Of a DNA stretch of 52,378 nucleotides, positions 27,316 to 35,078 are shown one piece after another (within the stretch, counting starts at the first letter, position 1; each line of letters opens with the position of its first letter). The stretch lies in the NCBI GenBank assembly GCA_017440965.1, contig JAFSGH010000031.1, forward strand, positions 1 through 52,378, read 5' to 3'. The DNA comes from Clostridia bacterium (GTDB lineage Bacteria > Bacillota > Clostridia > Oscillospirales > Acutalibacteraceae). A program made the translations under genes and the position numbers. The notes beneath the pieces were generated by a model that saw nothing but the letters and a program-made list of their open reading frames with translations, was not told where the DNA came from and ran no database searches.

Positions 27316-28116
27316 ATGAAAATAAAAAGGATAAAATTAAAAAAACTGAAAAATACCCGTGATCTCGGAGGTTTACCTGCTTACGGCGGTAAGGTAATAA
27401 GACCGCATTGTCTTATAAGAAGCGGTCAGCTTGCAAAGGCAGCACCTCAGGATATCGACCGACTTATTAATGAATATGAGCTCGGAACGGTTATTGATCT
27501 CAGAATAGAAGCAGAAATACGGGAAAAGTCATACACATTGCCTGAGGGAGTAGAGTATATAAACATTCCCTTGCTTGATAAGGCTTATCTCGGAATAACA
27601 CGCGATGAATATTCCATCAGATCGTGGTTTAATCTTTTTGAAGATAAAAGCAGGACACCTGAGGATATTTTCTATGATATGTATGAGCTTCTGGTGTTCG
27701 GTGAGCGTTCAAAAAAGCTGATTCCCGAGATATTCGATATATTTTTAAGATCTGAAAAAGCTGTTTTATGGCATTGCAGTGCGGGAAAGGACCGTGTCGG
27801 TGTTGTCGCAATGCTTATTCTTCTTGCATTAGGTGTAAAAAAGGAAATTATTATTGATGATTTTATTGCAACCAACAGATTTGTTGCAGGCGATATCTTC
27901 AAGACAAGATTTTTTGCTCCGCTTGTTCTGAGAAGCCGTTGGCAGAGAAGGTGTCTTGCTATTCTCATGGGTGTAAAGCCCGTTTATATGCTTCGTCTGT
28001 TTGATACTATTGAAAAAAATTATGATTCTGTTGAAGATTTCTTCTTGAAACAGTTTAATATTTCGTCTGCCACTCTTGAAAGATTAAGGAATAAATTTCT
28101 TACAGAGGAGCTTTGA
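27316..28116 (+). CDS. Tyrosine-protein phosphatase-like enzyme (Y_phosphatase3 type)
   Basis: The 266-residue protein has the cysteine-phosphatase loop HCSAGKDRVG, with nucleophile C154 and phosphate-binding R160. The N-terminal segment NTRDLGGL and LIRSGQLAKA are typical of the PF13350 dual-specificity/tyrosine phosphatases. Its ribosome site AAGGA lies in the last codons of spoVM, so the two are probably cotranscribed. The substrate could be a phosphoprotein or a phosphoinositide-like molecule; nothing here decides. Confidence 0.88.
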   Translation: MKIKRIKLKKLKNTRDLGGLPAYGGKVIRPHCLIRSGQLAKAAPQDIDRLINEYELGTVIDLRIEAEIREKSYTLPEGVEYINIPLLDKAYLGITRDEYSIRSWFNLFEDKSRTPEDIFYDMYELLVFGERSKKLIPEIFDIFLRSEKAVLWHCSAGKDRVGVVAMLILLALGVKKEIIIDDFIATNRFVAGDIFKTRFFAPLVLRSRWQRRCLAILMGVKPVYMLRLFDTIEKNYDSVEDFFLKQFNISSATLERLRNKFLTEEL

Positions 28117-28118
28117 TT

Positions 28119-28970
28119 ATGAAAAATAAGGATATCCATATCCGCGATCCCTTTATCGTATGTGAAAACGGAAAGTACTATATGTACGGAACAAGAGGTA
28201 ATAATTTCGGTCAGGGAACAGGCGGATTCGATGTGTATATCGGAACTGATCTTGAAAACTGGTCTGAGGCAAAGCAGGTTTTTGATTCTGCTGAGTTCGG
28301 ACTTAATAACAGTGCTAACTGGGCACCTGAGGTGCATAAGTTCAACGGAAAATATTATATTTTTGCTACCTTTGAGCAGGAAAACGGTATGAGAGGTACA
28401 TATTCTCTTGTATCAGATACGCCCGACGGACGATTTGTTCCTTGTTCAAAGAAGGCGCTTACTCCCGATGAATGGTGGAGTCTTGACGGAACTTTGTATG
28501 TGGATAAAAACGGAGCTCCCTATCTTGTATTCTGCCACGAGCATGTACAGATAACTAACGGAACTGTCTGCTATGTAAGACTTAATGACGAGCTTTCAGC
28601 TTCGGTCGGTGAGCCGGTCTGTCTGTTCAGCGGTTCGGATGCCTACGGTGTAACGGAGATAAAAGGAAACCGCTATGTTACCGACGGCCCCTTTATGTTC
28701 AGAGGGGAAAATGACAGGCTTTATATGATATGGTCTACAAGCGTTAATGGACAGTATTATCAGTGCATTGCCGTTTCTGATAACGGTGATATAAGCGGTA
28801 AATGGATTCAGCTTGAGCCTATTTTCACAAAAGACGGCAGACACGGAATGGTATTTTATGATCTGGACGGGAAACTCAGACTGACTCTTCACTGTCCCAA
28901 TGAACAGCCTTATGAACGGCCTGCATTTTTCTCTTTGAAGGATAACGGTACATCTTTAATAATCAGATAA
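28119..28970 (+). CDS. Glycoside hydrolase family 43-like enzyme, cytoplasmic
   Basis: The 283-residue protein is a five-bladed-propeller GH43-type enzyme (arabinosidase or xylosidase group). It has the general-base motif HIRDPFIV with D10, WAPEVHKFNGKYYIFAT, and SLDGTL with D123 as the likely pKa modulator. The place where many GH43 enzymes have the catalytic Glu reads VTDGPFMF, with Asp189. No signal peptide is seen, so it acts on imported oligosaccharides. GAGGAG at 28105-28110 favours ATG 28119 over the overlapping TTG at 28113. Confidence 0.82.
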   Translation: MKNKDIHIRDPFIVCENGKYYMYGTRGNNFGQGTGGFDVYIGTDLENWSEAKQVFDSAEFGLNNSANWAPEVHKFNGKYYIFATFEQENGMRGTYSLVSDTPDGRFVPCSKKALTPDEWWSLDGTLYVDKNGAPYLVFCHEHVQITNGTVCYVRLNDELSASVGEPVCLFSGSDAYGVTEIKGNRYVTDGPFMFRGENDRLYMIWSTSVNGQYYQCIAVSDNGDISGKWIQLEPIFTKDGRHGMVFYDLDGKLRLTLHCPNEQPYERPAFFSLKDNGTSLIIR

Positions 28971-28973
28971 CAA

Positions 28974-29000
28974 AAAAGCCTGTCGGGATGACAGGCTTTT
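28974..29000. terminator. Bidirectional terminator between GH43 and GH3 genes
   Basis: The arms AAAAGCCTGTC (28974-28984) and GACAGGCTTTT (28990-29000) form an 11-bp perfect stem with loop GGGAT, with T runs on both strands. It ends the long + strand run and the converging GH3 gene. Confidence 0.85.
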
Positions 29001-29019
29001 CCTATTAGTGTAAAATTTA

Positions 29020-31392
29020 TCAGGCAAGCTTTGTAAACATATCAAGAATTCTTGATACACAAAGCTCAAGATCGGCTCTTGTAAGCTCACCCTTTTCGTA
29101 GGCTTCCTTTAACTCATCGGGGTAACCGCAGTGCATTTTCATATCGTTTCCGGCCTTAACCTCAACTACAGGTCTGTTTTTTACACCCCAGTCGGTAACC
29201 ACCATACCCTTGAAGCCCCATTCATTTCTGAGTATCTCTGTAAGAAGCTCATAGCTTTCGCTGGTATGAAGTCCGTTAATAAGGTTATAGGAGGACATTA
29301 TTGTCCAGGGATCGGCTTCCTTTACGCAGATTTCGAAGCCCTTAAGATATATCTCTCTTAATGCACGCTCAGATATTCTTGAATCACAGGCAAATCTGTT
29401 TGCTTCCTTGTTGTTGCAGGCAAAATGCTTGATAGATACAGCGACCTTTTGCGACTGAATGCCTCTGACTGCCGCTGCAGCACACTTACCCGCTACAAGG
29501 GGATCCTCGGAATAATATTCGAAGTTCCTGCCGCAAAGGGGATCACGGTGAATATTAAGTGCGGGAGCCAGCCATACTCCGAGATTGTTTTCTCTAAGCT
29601 CACTGCCGCCGCCTTCTCCGACTTGCTCAATAAGATCAGTGTTCCATGTGCAGGCAAGTAAGGTAGCGCAGGGCCAGGCTGTTGTGGGAATACCTGTCTT
29701 GGGATCAAGTCTAAGTCCTGCAGGTCCGTCAGCGGTGGGGACTGCAGGAATTCTCAGTCTTTCAAGACCTCCGAAGCAGCCGGTATTTGCAACTCCCGTA
29801 GGAGGCTGTCCGCCAACAAGATAAGCTAACTCATCAATAGTAAGCTGCTTTACAAATTCAGCCATTGATATACCGTCATATACCTTATCAAATACTGTAT
29901 CATTTTCAGGCTTTGAGGCCTCGGTCTCCTGATTGATGCCGTAGAAGTATTCTTCATCCGAAATTTCAAGCTTTTCGAAGCTTGCGTCACTCAGCATTCT
30001 CTTTTCAAGCTTAAACGGTCTCATCTGACTGCTGAGCTGTTCGACAACAGTGTCCTCTTCTATAGCTAAAGCGTAGTCACTGACAATAAGATCTCTAACT
30101 GATGTTCCGACAAAGAATTTATAGCTTCCTTTTTCAAGCACATATGCAGATTTCTGAAGCTTTCCGAGATCATCAAAGCTTGCCATCTGAGAAACGGGGA
30201 AGGAAAGATGAAGTGTTTCAGTTTCTCCCGGCTTCAAGAGCTTGGTTTTCTTGAAGGCAGCAAGGCACTTTGCAGGCTTTCCGAGCTTTCCGTCGGGAGC
30301 AGAGTAATAGACCTGTATGACCTCTTTGCCGGCACATTTTCCCGTGTTTGTGACATTCAATACTACATTGATCTTGTTATTATGCCTGAATGTCAAAAGC
30401 TCGCTTAATTCAAATGATGTGTATGATAAGCCAAAGCCGAATGGGTATCTTACATATTCCTTTGCACCGGGGATGGTTTCAAAATATCTGTAGCCCACAT
30501 AAATATCGTCCGAATAATCAAGATGATCGAAGCATTCCCAAAAATCGTCCTTTGTCGGGCAATGATCATATGATCTTACTATTGTATCGGAAAGCTTACC
30601 TGAGGGATTGACATCACCTGTCAGAATATCTGCGATAGCGCTTCCGCCCTCCATACCGCCCTGCCAGGCGAATAAAACAGCATCTATCTTATCATTTTCT
30701 GCAAAGTATTCGCAATCTATAACTGCGCCTGAATTTATAACGATAATTACCTTTTTGAAAAGCTCAGTGCAACGGTCAATGAGAGAGGTTTCAAGATCAG
30801 AAAGATAGTAATCTCCCTTAATAGGACGCCTGTCTACGCCTTCTGCAGAAAATCTGCTGATTGTAATAATTGCTGTATCGGCATTTTCCGAGGCGGACAC
30901 TATGAGTGAGTCGGGCACTTCAGCTTCTTTTACGTGCATTGCGGCAAATGTGTCATATGTCATATCGTCACGCTCGGTGCAGAAGTCCATATTATTTACA
31001 ATGTCCCATCTTGCATTGATCTGCTCCTGAGTGAGTACATTTACACTTTCCTTTTTTACATAATCTTTATAAAACTCTACAAGAGGTTTATATATATTGA
31101 TTTTGTTTTCGTTCTCTTTTTCAGAAAAGCCCTCGTAAATATTCCTGATATAAGGGCAGTGAACATCACCGCTTCCGCCGCCGCCCTTGATATATTCTAT
31201 CGTAGCCTTGCCGAACAGAGCAACAGTCGAGTTTTTATTTAAAGGCAGGGCACCGTTGTTTTTTAATAATACCATACCTTCAGTAGCTGCAGATCTTGAA
31301 AGCTCAATATGTTCTTTTGATGCCGTAACGCGTCTGCCGTCTTTTCCTAAGGGAAGGCAGGGCTGATATCTGAATCTTGCATATTTTTCCAT
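29020..31392 (-). CDS. GH3 beta-glucosidase with reversed domain order
   Basis: The 790-residue protein lacks a signal peptide. Its N-terminal 330 residues are the GH3 'C-domain' (SAATEGMVLLKNNGALPL, GMEGGSAIADILTGDVNPSGKL), followed by a fibronectin III-like domain (about 340-450). The catalytic barrel forms the C-terminal 250 residues, with PTADGPAGLRL, the SIKHFACNN pair, and nucleophile D734 in VVTDWG. This is the reverse of the usual order but is known from Butyrivibrio and Ruminococcus beta-glucosidases. GGAGG is 9 nt before the ATG. Only about 25 bp separate it from the purC terminator, so its promoter is unclear. Confidence 0.9.
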   Translation of the reverse strand: MEKYARFRYQPCLPLGKDGRRVTASKEHIELSRSAATEGMVLLKNNGALPLNKNSTVALFGKATIEYIKGGGGSGDVHCPYIRNIYEGFSEKENENKINIYKPLVEFYKDYVKKESVNVLTQEQINARWDIVNNMDFCTERDDMTYDTFAAMHVKEAEVPDSLIVSASENADTAIITISRFSAEGVDRRPIKGDYYLSDLETSLIDRCTELFKKVIIVINSGAVIDCEYFAENDKIDAVLFAWQGGMEGGSAIADILTGDVNPSGKLSDTIVRSYDHCPTKDDFWECFDHLDYSDDIYVGYRYFETIPGAKEYVRYPFGFGLSYTSFELSELLTFRHNNKINVVLNVTNTGKCAGKEVIQVYYSAPDGKLGKPAKCLAAFKKTKLLKPGETETLHLSFPVSQMASFDDLGKLQKSAYVLEKGSYKFFVGTSVRDLIVSDYALAIEEDTVVEQLSSQMRPFKLEKRMLSDASFEKLEISDEEYFYGINQETEASKPENDTVFDKVYDGISMAEFVKQLTIDELAYLVGGQPPTGVANTGCFGGLERLRIPAVPTADGPAGLRLDPKTGIPTTAWPCATLLACTWNTDLIEQVGEGGGSELRENNLGVWLAPALNIHRDPLCGRNFEYYSEDPLVAGKCAAAAVRGIQSQKVAVSIKHFACNNKEANRFACDSRISERALREIYLKGFEICVKEADPWTIMSSYNLINGLHTSESYELLTEILRNEWGFKGMVVTDWGVKNRPVVEVKAGNDMKMHCGYPDELKEAYEKGELTRADLELCVSRILDMFTKLA

Positions 31393-31412
31393 TTGATTTT
31401 GCCTCCATAATT

Positions 31413-31440
31413 AAAACGGGGCAGTCTGAATTACTGCCCC
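31413..31440 (-). terminator. Terminator downstream of purC
   Basis: On the minus strand GGGGCAGT and ACTGCCCC (31418-31425 and 31433-31440) form an 8-bp stem with a 7-nt loop, followed by GTTTTAATT. It lies 6 bp after the purC stop and directly ahead of the GH3 ribosome site. Confidence 0.75.
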
Positions 31441-31446
31441 ATAGTA

Positions 31447-32133
31447 TTACTTGATTTTTTCGAGTATAAGCTTAGCGCAATCGATCTGATTGGGAATGTT
31501 TCCGTCGGGATCCTTTACTCTCCAGATATCTGGAGTGATCTCATCGGCAACAAAGATCTTTCCTGTTTCGTCATAACCGACCTCAATTTTGAAGTCAATA
31601 AGAGTAAGGTTCATTGATGCAAGCTCTTCTTTTAATACTTCGCCGACTCTGAGTACAACATTCTGAGCCTCTTCATACTGACCTTCCTTAAGAATACCCT
31701 TCATAAGGCAGATTCTTTCAGAGATAAGAGGATCGCCCTGCTCATCGTCCTTGAGTGTAACTTCTGAATAGGGAGGATCAAAGGGGATGCCCTCTTCAAG
31801 AGTAAATCTTCTGCACATGCTACCTGCGGTAAAATAACGAACGATGAACTCGAGACGGGGTACTGTAAGGTTTCTGACCTTCATAAGACCTTCACTGATA
31901 TCAGCACCGAGATAGTGTGTGGGAATACCGTTTTTCTCCATAAGCTCGAAGAAATACTTTGATACCTCAAGTCCTACTTTGCCCTTGCCCTCGACGCTTC
32001 CGCCGACTGTGTTTGAGCCGGGATCAAATACGCCGTTTTCACCTGTTGCGCTGTCCTTGAAGAAAAGATGTACAATACCTGTTTCTTCATCAAGCATAAC
32101 ATTTTTTGTTTTTCCTTCATAAAGCTGTTTCAT
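31447..32133 (-). CDS. purC: Phosphoribosylaminoimidazole-succinocarboxamide synthase
   Basis: PurC joins aspartate to CAIR with ATP in de novo purine synthesis. The 228-residue protein begins LYEGKTKNV, contains VEGKGKVGLEVSKYFFELM and VRNLTVPRLEFIVRYF, and ends with VADEITPDIWRVKDPDGN, all typical of short bacterial SAICAR synthetases. It stands alone with its own promoter at 32186-32215 and a terminator, away from other pur genes. I see no purine riboswitch in its 46-nt leader. Confidence 0.95.
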   Translation of the reverse strand: MKQLYEGKTKNVMLDEETGIVHLFFKDSATGENGVFDPGSNTVGGSVEGKGKVGLEVSKYFFELMEKNGIPTHYLGADISEGLMKVRNLTVPRLEFIVRYFTAGSMCRRFTLEEGIPFDPPYSEVTLKDDEQGDPLISERICLMKGILKEGQYEEAQNVVLRVGEVLKEELASMNLTLIDFKIEVGYDETGKIFVADEITPDIWRVKDPDGNIPNQIDCAKLILEKIK

Positions 32134-32185
32134 GATTAATTACACTCCGATCCGTATCGATTATTCGTATTGGAAATACTGACTA

Positions 32186-32215
32186 ATTATAGCACATAGA
32201 AATATTTTTATGCAA
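32186..32215 (-). promoter_or_regulatory. Sigma-A promoter of purC
   Basis: On the minus strand TTGCAT (32215-32210), an 18-bp spacer and a perfect TATAAT (32191-32186) are present, the latter preceded by TGC as an extended -10. Transcription would start near 32179, giving a leader of about 46 nt. Confidence 0.75.
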
Positions 32216-32277
32216 CAAAAAAATAACATTTTTTTAATAAGATTTTTAATAAGCAGCATAAAAAAAATTATTATTTA

Positions 32278-33540
32278 TCAGATCCCCGAAAGCATTTGTG
32301 CAAATAAAGAGTTCGCCCAGGCAAACCAGGTGCGTGTAAAATCAGCGGGATCATCCTTATTAAATGATTCGTGCATAAAGTTTGTGTCTGCATGAGTATT
32401 TGCGAGGAATTCAAGACACATTTCTTTTTCTTTTTCATCTGTGGAAGTAATTATCTGCATAATTAGAGAAATATGCCATATCATATCCTTGCCGGTATGC
32501 GGACTGCCGATGCCTCTTGCTGCTTTTCCTGTAAAGTAATAGGGATTGTCTTCAGACAAAATAAATGCGCGTGTATTCTTATATATCTCATCGTCGTTAC
32601 TGCAATATCCGAGATAGGGCATTGCGAGAAGGCTTGGAGAATTAGCATCATCCATTAGAAGGTAGTTGCCGAGACCGTCAGTCTCATAAGCATAGATCTT
32701 GCCGTATTTCTCGTGGTTATATATGCCGAATTCCTCAATGCCTTTTCTGATTTCAGCGGCAAGGCTCAGGCATCTGTCGGAATTTGCCTTGTCCGAATAG
32801 CCGTCGATAAAAAGAGAAGCCGCCTTTTTCATTGCAACAACAGCCATCATATTTGCAGGAATAAGATAATTGTATAAGCATCTGTCATCGGAAGGTCTGA
32901 AGCCCGACCATGTCATGCCGGTATAACCGACAGGATTACCTTTTCCGTCCAAAGGCAAAGTGTCTGTTTCGGGACAGTCGGTGCGTCTGAAATAATATGC
33001 TGAATTTTCAGGATGATTCTGTTCCTTTACAAATGTATCAAGTATTGCAATGAGCATATTATGCACTTCTTCAGTAAAAATGCTGTTGTCCTTGGTAGTT
33101 TCATAATAATCTGAAACAAGATATATAGAAGCGCAGAGTGAATCTACCTCATATTTTCTCTCCCAGATATAAGGAGATTCGAAATCGGTATCATCCTTAT
33201 GAGATTCATTGTGCATTATTTCATTGAAGGCATTTGAATAGGGATCAAGATTTACATAAAAAGCGTGACGTCTGATTACTCCCTTGAATATTTCGCATAA
33301 TTCCTGAGAGCTATTACAGTGCTTTACATAGGGACGAAGCTGGGCAGAGCTGTCTCTTAACCATAAAGCAGGAATGTCGCCCGTAATTACAAAATAATCT
33401 CCGTTATCGCATTCCTTTACCGTTGTTTCAATAGTATTGAGATAGCACTGTTTTGCAAGAGGAGCAAGCTTTGGGAAGCGTTCAGCGGTTTTTTTCTCAA
33501 GCTCATTTGCGTATTCAATAAGTATCTGTGGGATTTTCAT
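32278..33540 (-). CDS. GH125 exo-alpha-1,6-mannosidase
   Basis: The 420-residue protein matches GH125, metal-independent exo-acting alpha-mannosidases. Recognisable blocks are TGDIPALWLRDSSAQLRPYV, WERKYEVDSLCASIYL, YTGMTWSGFRPSDD, GIGSPHTGKDMIWH and the C-terminal MHESFNKDDPADFTRTWFAWAN, which holds the expected catalytic Glu. No signal peptide is seen, implying cytoplasmic trimming of imported mannosides. AGAAAGG overlaps the upstream ATG at 33549 and is 9 nt before the ATG at 33540, so I start there. The site sits inside the end of the acetyltransferase gene, so the two form an operon. Confidence 0.9.
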   Translation of the reverse strand: MKIPQILIEYANELEKKTAERFPKLAPLAKQCYLNTIETTVKECDNGDYFVITGDIPALWLRDSSAQLRPYVKHCNSSQELCEIFKGVIRRHAFYVNLDPYSNAFNEIMHNESHKDDTDFESPYIWERKYEVDSLCASIYLVSDYYETTKDNSIFTEEVHNMLIAILDTFVKEQNHPENSAYYFRRTDCPETDTLPLDGKGNPVGYTGMTWSGFRPSDDRCLYNYLIPANMMAVVAMKKAASLFIDGYSDKANSDRCLSLAAEIRKGIEEFGIYNHEKYGKIYAYETDGLGNYLLMDDANSPSLLAMPYLGYCSNDDEIYKNTRAFILSEDNPYYFTGKAARGIGSPHTGKDMIWHISLIMQIITSTDEKEKEMCLEFLANTHADTNFMHESFNKDDPADFTRTWFAWANSLFAQMLSGI

Positions 33541-33545
33541 TAAAT

Positions 33546-34031
33546 TCATCCTTTCTGAAAAGCGAGTCTTTCATCTCCGGAAAGAAGATGAATGATACCG
33601 CAATAAGTAAAGCCGTTTTTTATGAGGGAATTCTGCATGGGAATATTATCCTTATGAGTATCTATTCTGATTACCGGGGACTTTTTAAGACATTGCTCAT
33701 ACACAAAGCTGGCAACGCCCTTGCGGTGTTCGCTTACTGCAATTCTGTGTATTACATAATAAGGTCTTTCATCAGGCCAGGCACCGTCGTAGATCTTAGC
33801 GTATGTTATATCAGGTCCTTTAAGAAATGCAAAAACACAAAGAATTTTGTCATCATCGTCAACTACAACAAAGGACACCTTATTTTTAATATCCTCTTCA
33901 ATAAGCTCTCTCGGAGGGAAGCCATTGTCCCATTGAAGGAGATTGCCGTTTTGTCTCATATACTGCCTTCCGTGATCATAAATAGCCATTACGGTGTCGA
34001 GCTCGGATATATGAGTATTTCTGATCTTCAT
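33546..34031 (-). CDS. GNAT-family N-acetyltransferase
   Basis: The 161-residue protein resembles cytoplasmic GNAT acetyltransferases, with the acetyl-CoA motif IHRIAVSEHRKGVASFVYEQC and the later NSLIKNGFTYCG. ACAGGA at about 34041-34046 favours the ATG at 34031 over the one at 34040. The start of the GH125 gene is embedded in its 3' end. The acceptor is unknown; an amino sugar, amine or protein N-terminus are all possible. Confidence 0.82.
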   Translation of the reverse strand: MKIRNTHISELDTVMAIYDHGRQYMRQNGNLLQWDNGFPPRELIEEDIKNKVSFVVVDDDDKILCVFAFLKGPDITYAKIYDGAWPDERPYYVIHRIAVSEHRKGVASFVYEQCLKKSPVIRIDTHKDNIPMQNSLIKNGFTYCGIIHLLSGDERLAFQKG

Positions 34032-34117
34032 ATTACACATCCTGTCATTTGATTAAAATATTATCAATTAATTCTATAAAAGATAAGATTTTTCATATAA
34101 TTGACATTGAATAATCA

Positions 34118-34145
34118 ATTAATATGTATTATAATACATATTAAT
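34118..34145. promoter_or_regulatory. 28-nt perfect palindrome in a divergent promoter region
   Basis: The two 14-nt half-sites ATTAATATGTATTA and TAATACATATTAAT form a perfect inverted repeat with no spacer, between the divergent GNAT and exonuclease genes. TTGACA lies at 34101-34106, 11 bp away. The size and symmetry suit a dimeric regulator, though an AT-rich sequence raises the chance of coincidence. Confidence 0.5.
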
Positions 34146-34178
34146 GTAAATTTAAAGTATTATTTCTTCGGTGATCAT

Positions 34179-35051
34179 ATGTATTATGTTATAATGGATC
34201 TTGAATGGAACAATTCATATAATAAGATCAAAAAGTGCTTTGTTAATGAGGTTCTTGAGATCGGTGCTGTTCTCGTTGATGAGGAATTGGAGGTTATTGA
34301 TACTTTCTCCGTTATCATCCGTTCTCAGCTTATCAAGAAATTAAGCGGAAGAGTAAAGAATCTTACCCATATCTCCAATGAGGATATGAGCTCAGGTGTT
34401 TCTTTTCAGAAGGCAATAGCAGATTTTTCAAAGTGGATAGGCGGAAGAAACTGTGTGTTTATGTCCTGGGGTAATTCCGATATCAGGGTATTGGTAGATA
34501 ATTTTTCCATGTTCTGCGGTATGAACAGAATACCTTTTCTTACTCAGTATGTAGATCTGCAGAAATACTGTCAGGAGTTTATTGTAGGTGTCACAAATCA
34601 GCAGATAGGACTTGTCAATGCTGCAGTTCATATGGGTATTGATGTTTCACAATGCAGCTTTCACAGAGCTCTTGAGGACTCCTTGTTAGGTCTCAGATGC
34701 TTGAAAAAGTGCTTTAACAGAGACCATCTTCTGAACACTGCAGTTATCTGCGATACATCATTTTATCAGAAGCTTTTATTCAAGTCTTCGGTTATTACAA
34801 ATATTAATAATCCTAAGGTCGACAAAAGTCGGATGAAATGCGACTGCTCTGTCTGTAATAAGCCCATGTCCAGAATGAGTGACTGGAAGGTGGTTAATCA
34901 ATCCTTTTCTGCTATGTTTTTTTGCAGAGAATGCGAGAGGCTTATTAATTTTTCAATTCGTTTCAAGGAGTATTATGACAGGATAGATGTGCGAACAAAT
35001 TATGTAGAAATGAAGCAAAAGAATGATGATAATCCGTCTGATGAAAGCTGA
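34179..35051 (+). CDS. DEDDh 3'-5' exonuclease with zinc-ribbon tail
   Basis: The 290-residue protein has an RNase T/DnaQ-like exonuclease fold with all acidic residues: D7 and E9 in MDLEWN, D100 in WGNSDIRVL, and H161 and D166 in FHRALEDS. This resembles KapD-type exonucleases. The C-terminal 75 residues add a probable zinc-binding site (CDCSVCNKPM then FCRECERL). The frame is open from 34101, but the first residues upstream are unlike the family. The ATG at 34179 has only a weak site GGTGAT at 34170-34175. Substrate may be RNA or single-stranded DNA. Confidence 0.82.
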   Translation: MYYVIMDLEWNNSYNKIKKCFVNEVLEIGAVLVDEELEVIDTFSVIIRSQLIKKLSGRVKNLTHISNEDMSSGVSFQKAIADFSKWIGGRNCVFMSWGNSDIRVLVDNFSMFCGMNRIPFLTQYVDLQKYCQEFIVGVTNQQIGLVNAAVHMGIDVSQCSFHRALEDSLLGLRCLKKCFNRDHLLNTAVICDTSFYQKLLFKSSVITNINNPKVDKSRMKCDCSVCNKPMSRMSDWKVVNQSFSAMFFCRECERLINFSIRFKEYYDRIDVRTNYVEMKQKNDDNPSDES

Positions 35052-35078
35052 TATACACAGGGAAAGAGAGAAATTTTA

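Noticed and set aside
32134-32185. Purine riboswitch ahead of purC
   Set aside because: The leader from the proposed start point is only about 46 nt and shows no three-way junction pattern.
33528-34052. 174-codon open frame on the + strand
   Set aside because: It is antisense to the GNAT gene, which has recognisable acetyl-CoA motifs and a ribosome site; the opposite frame has neither.
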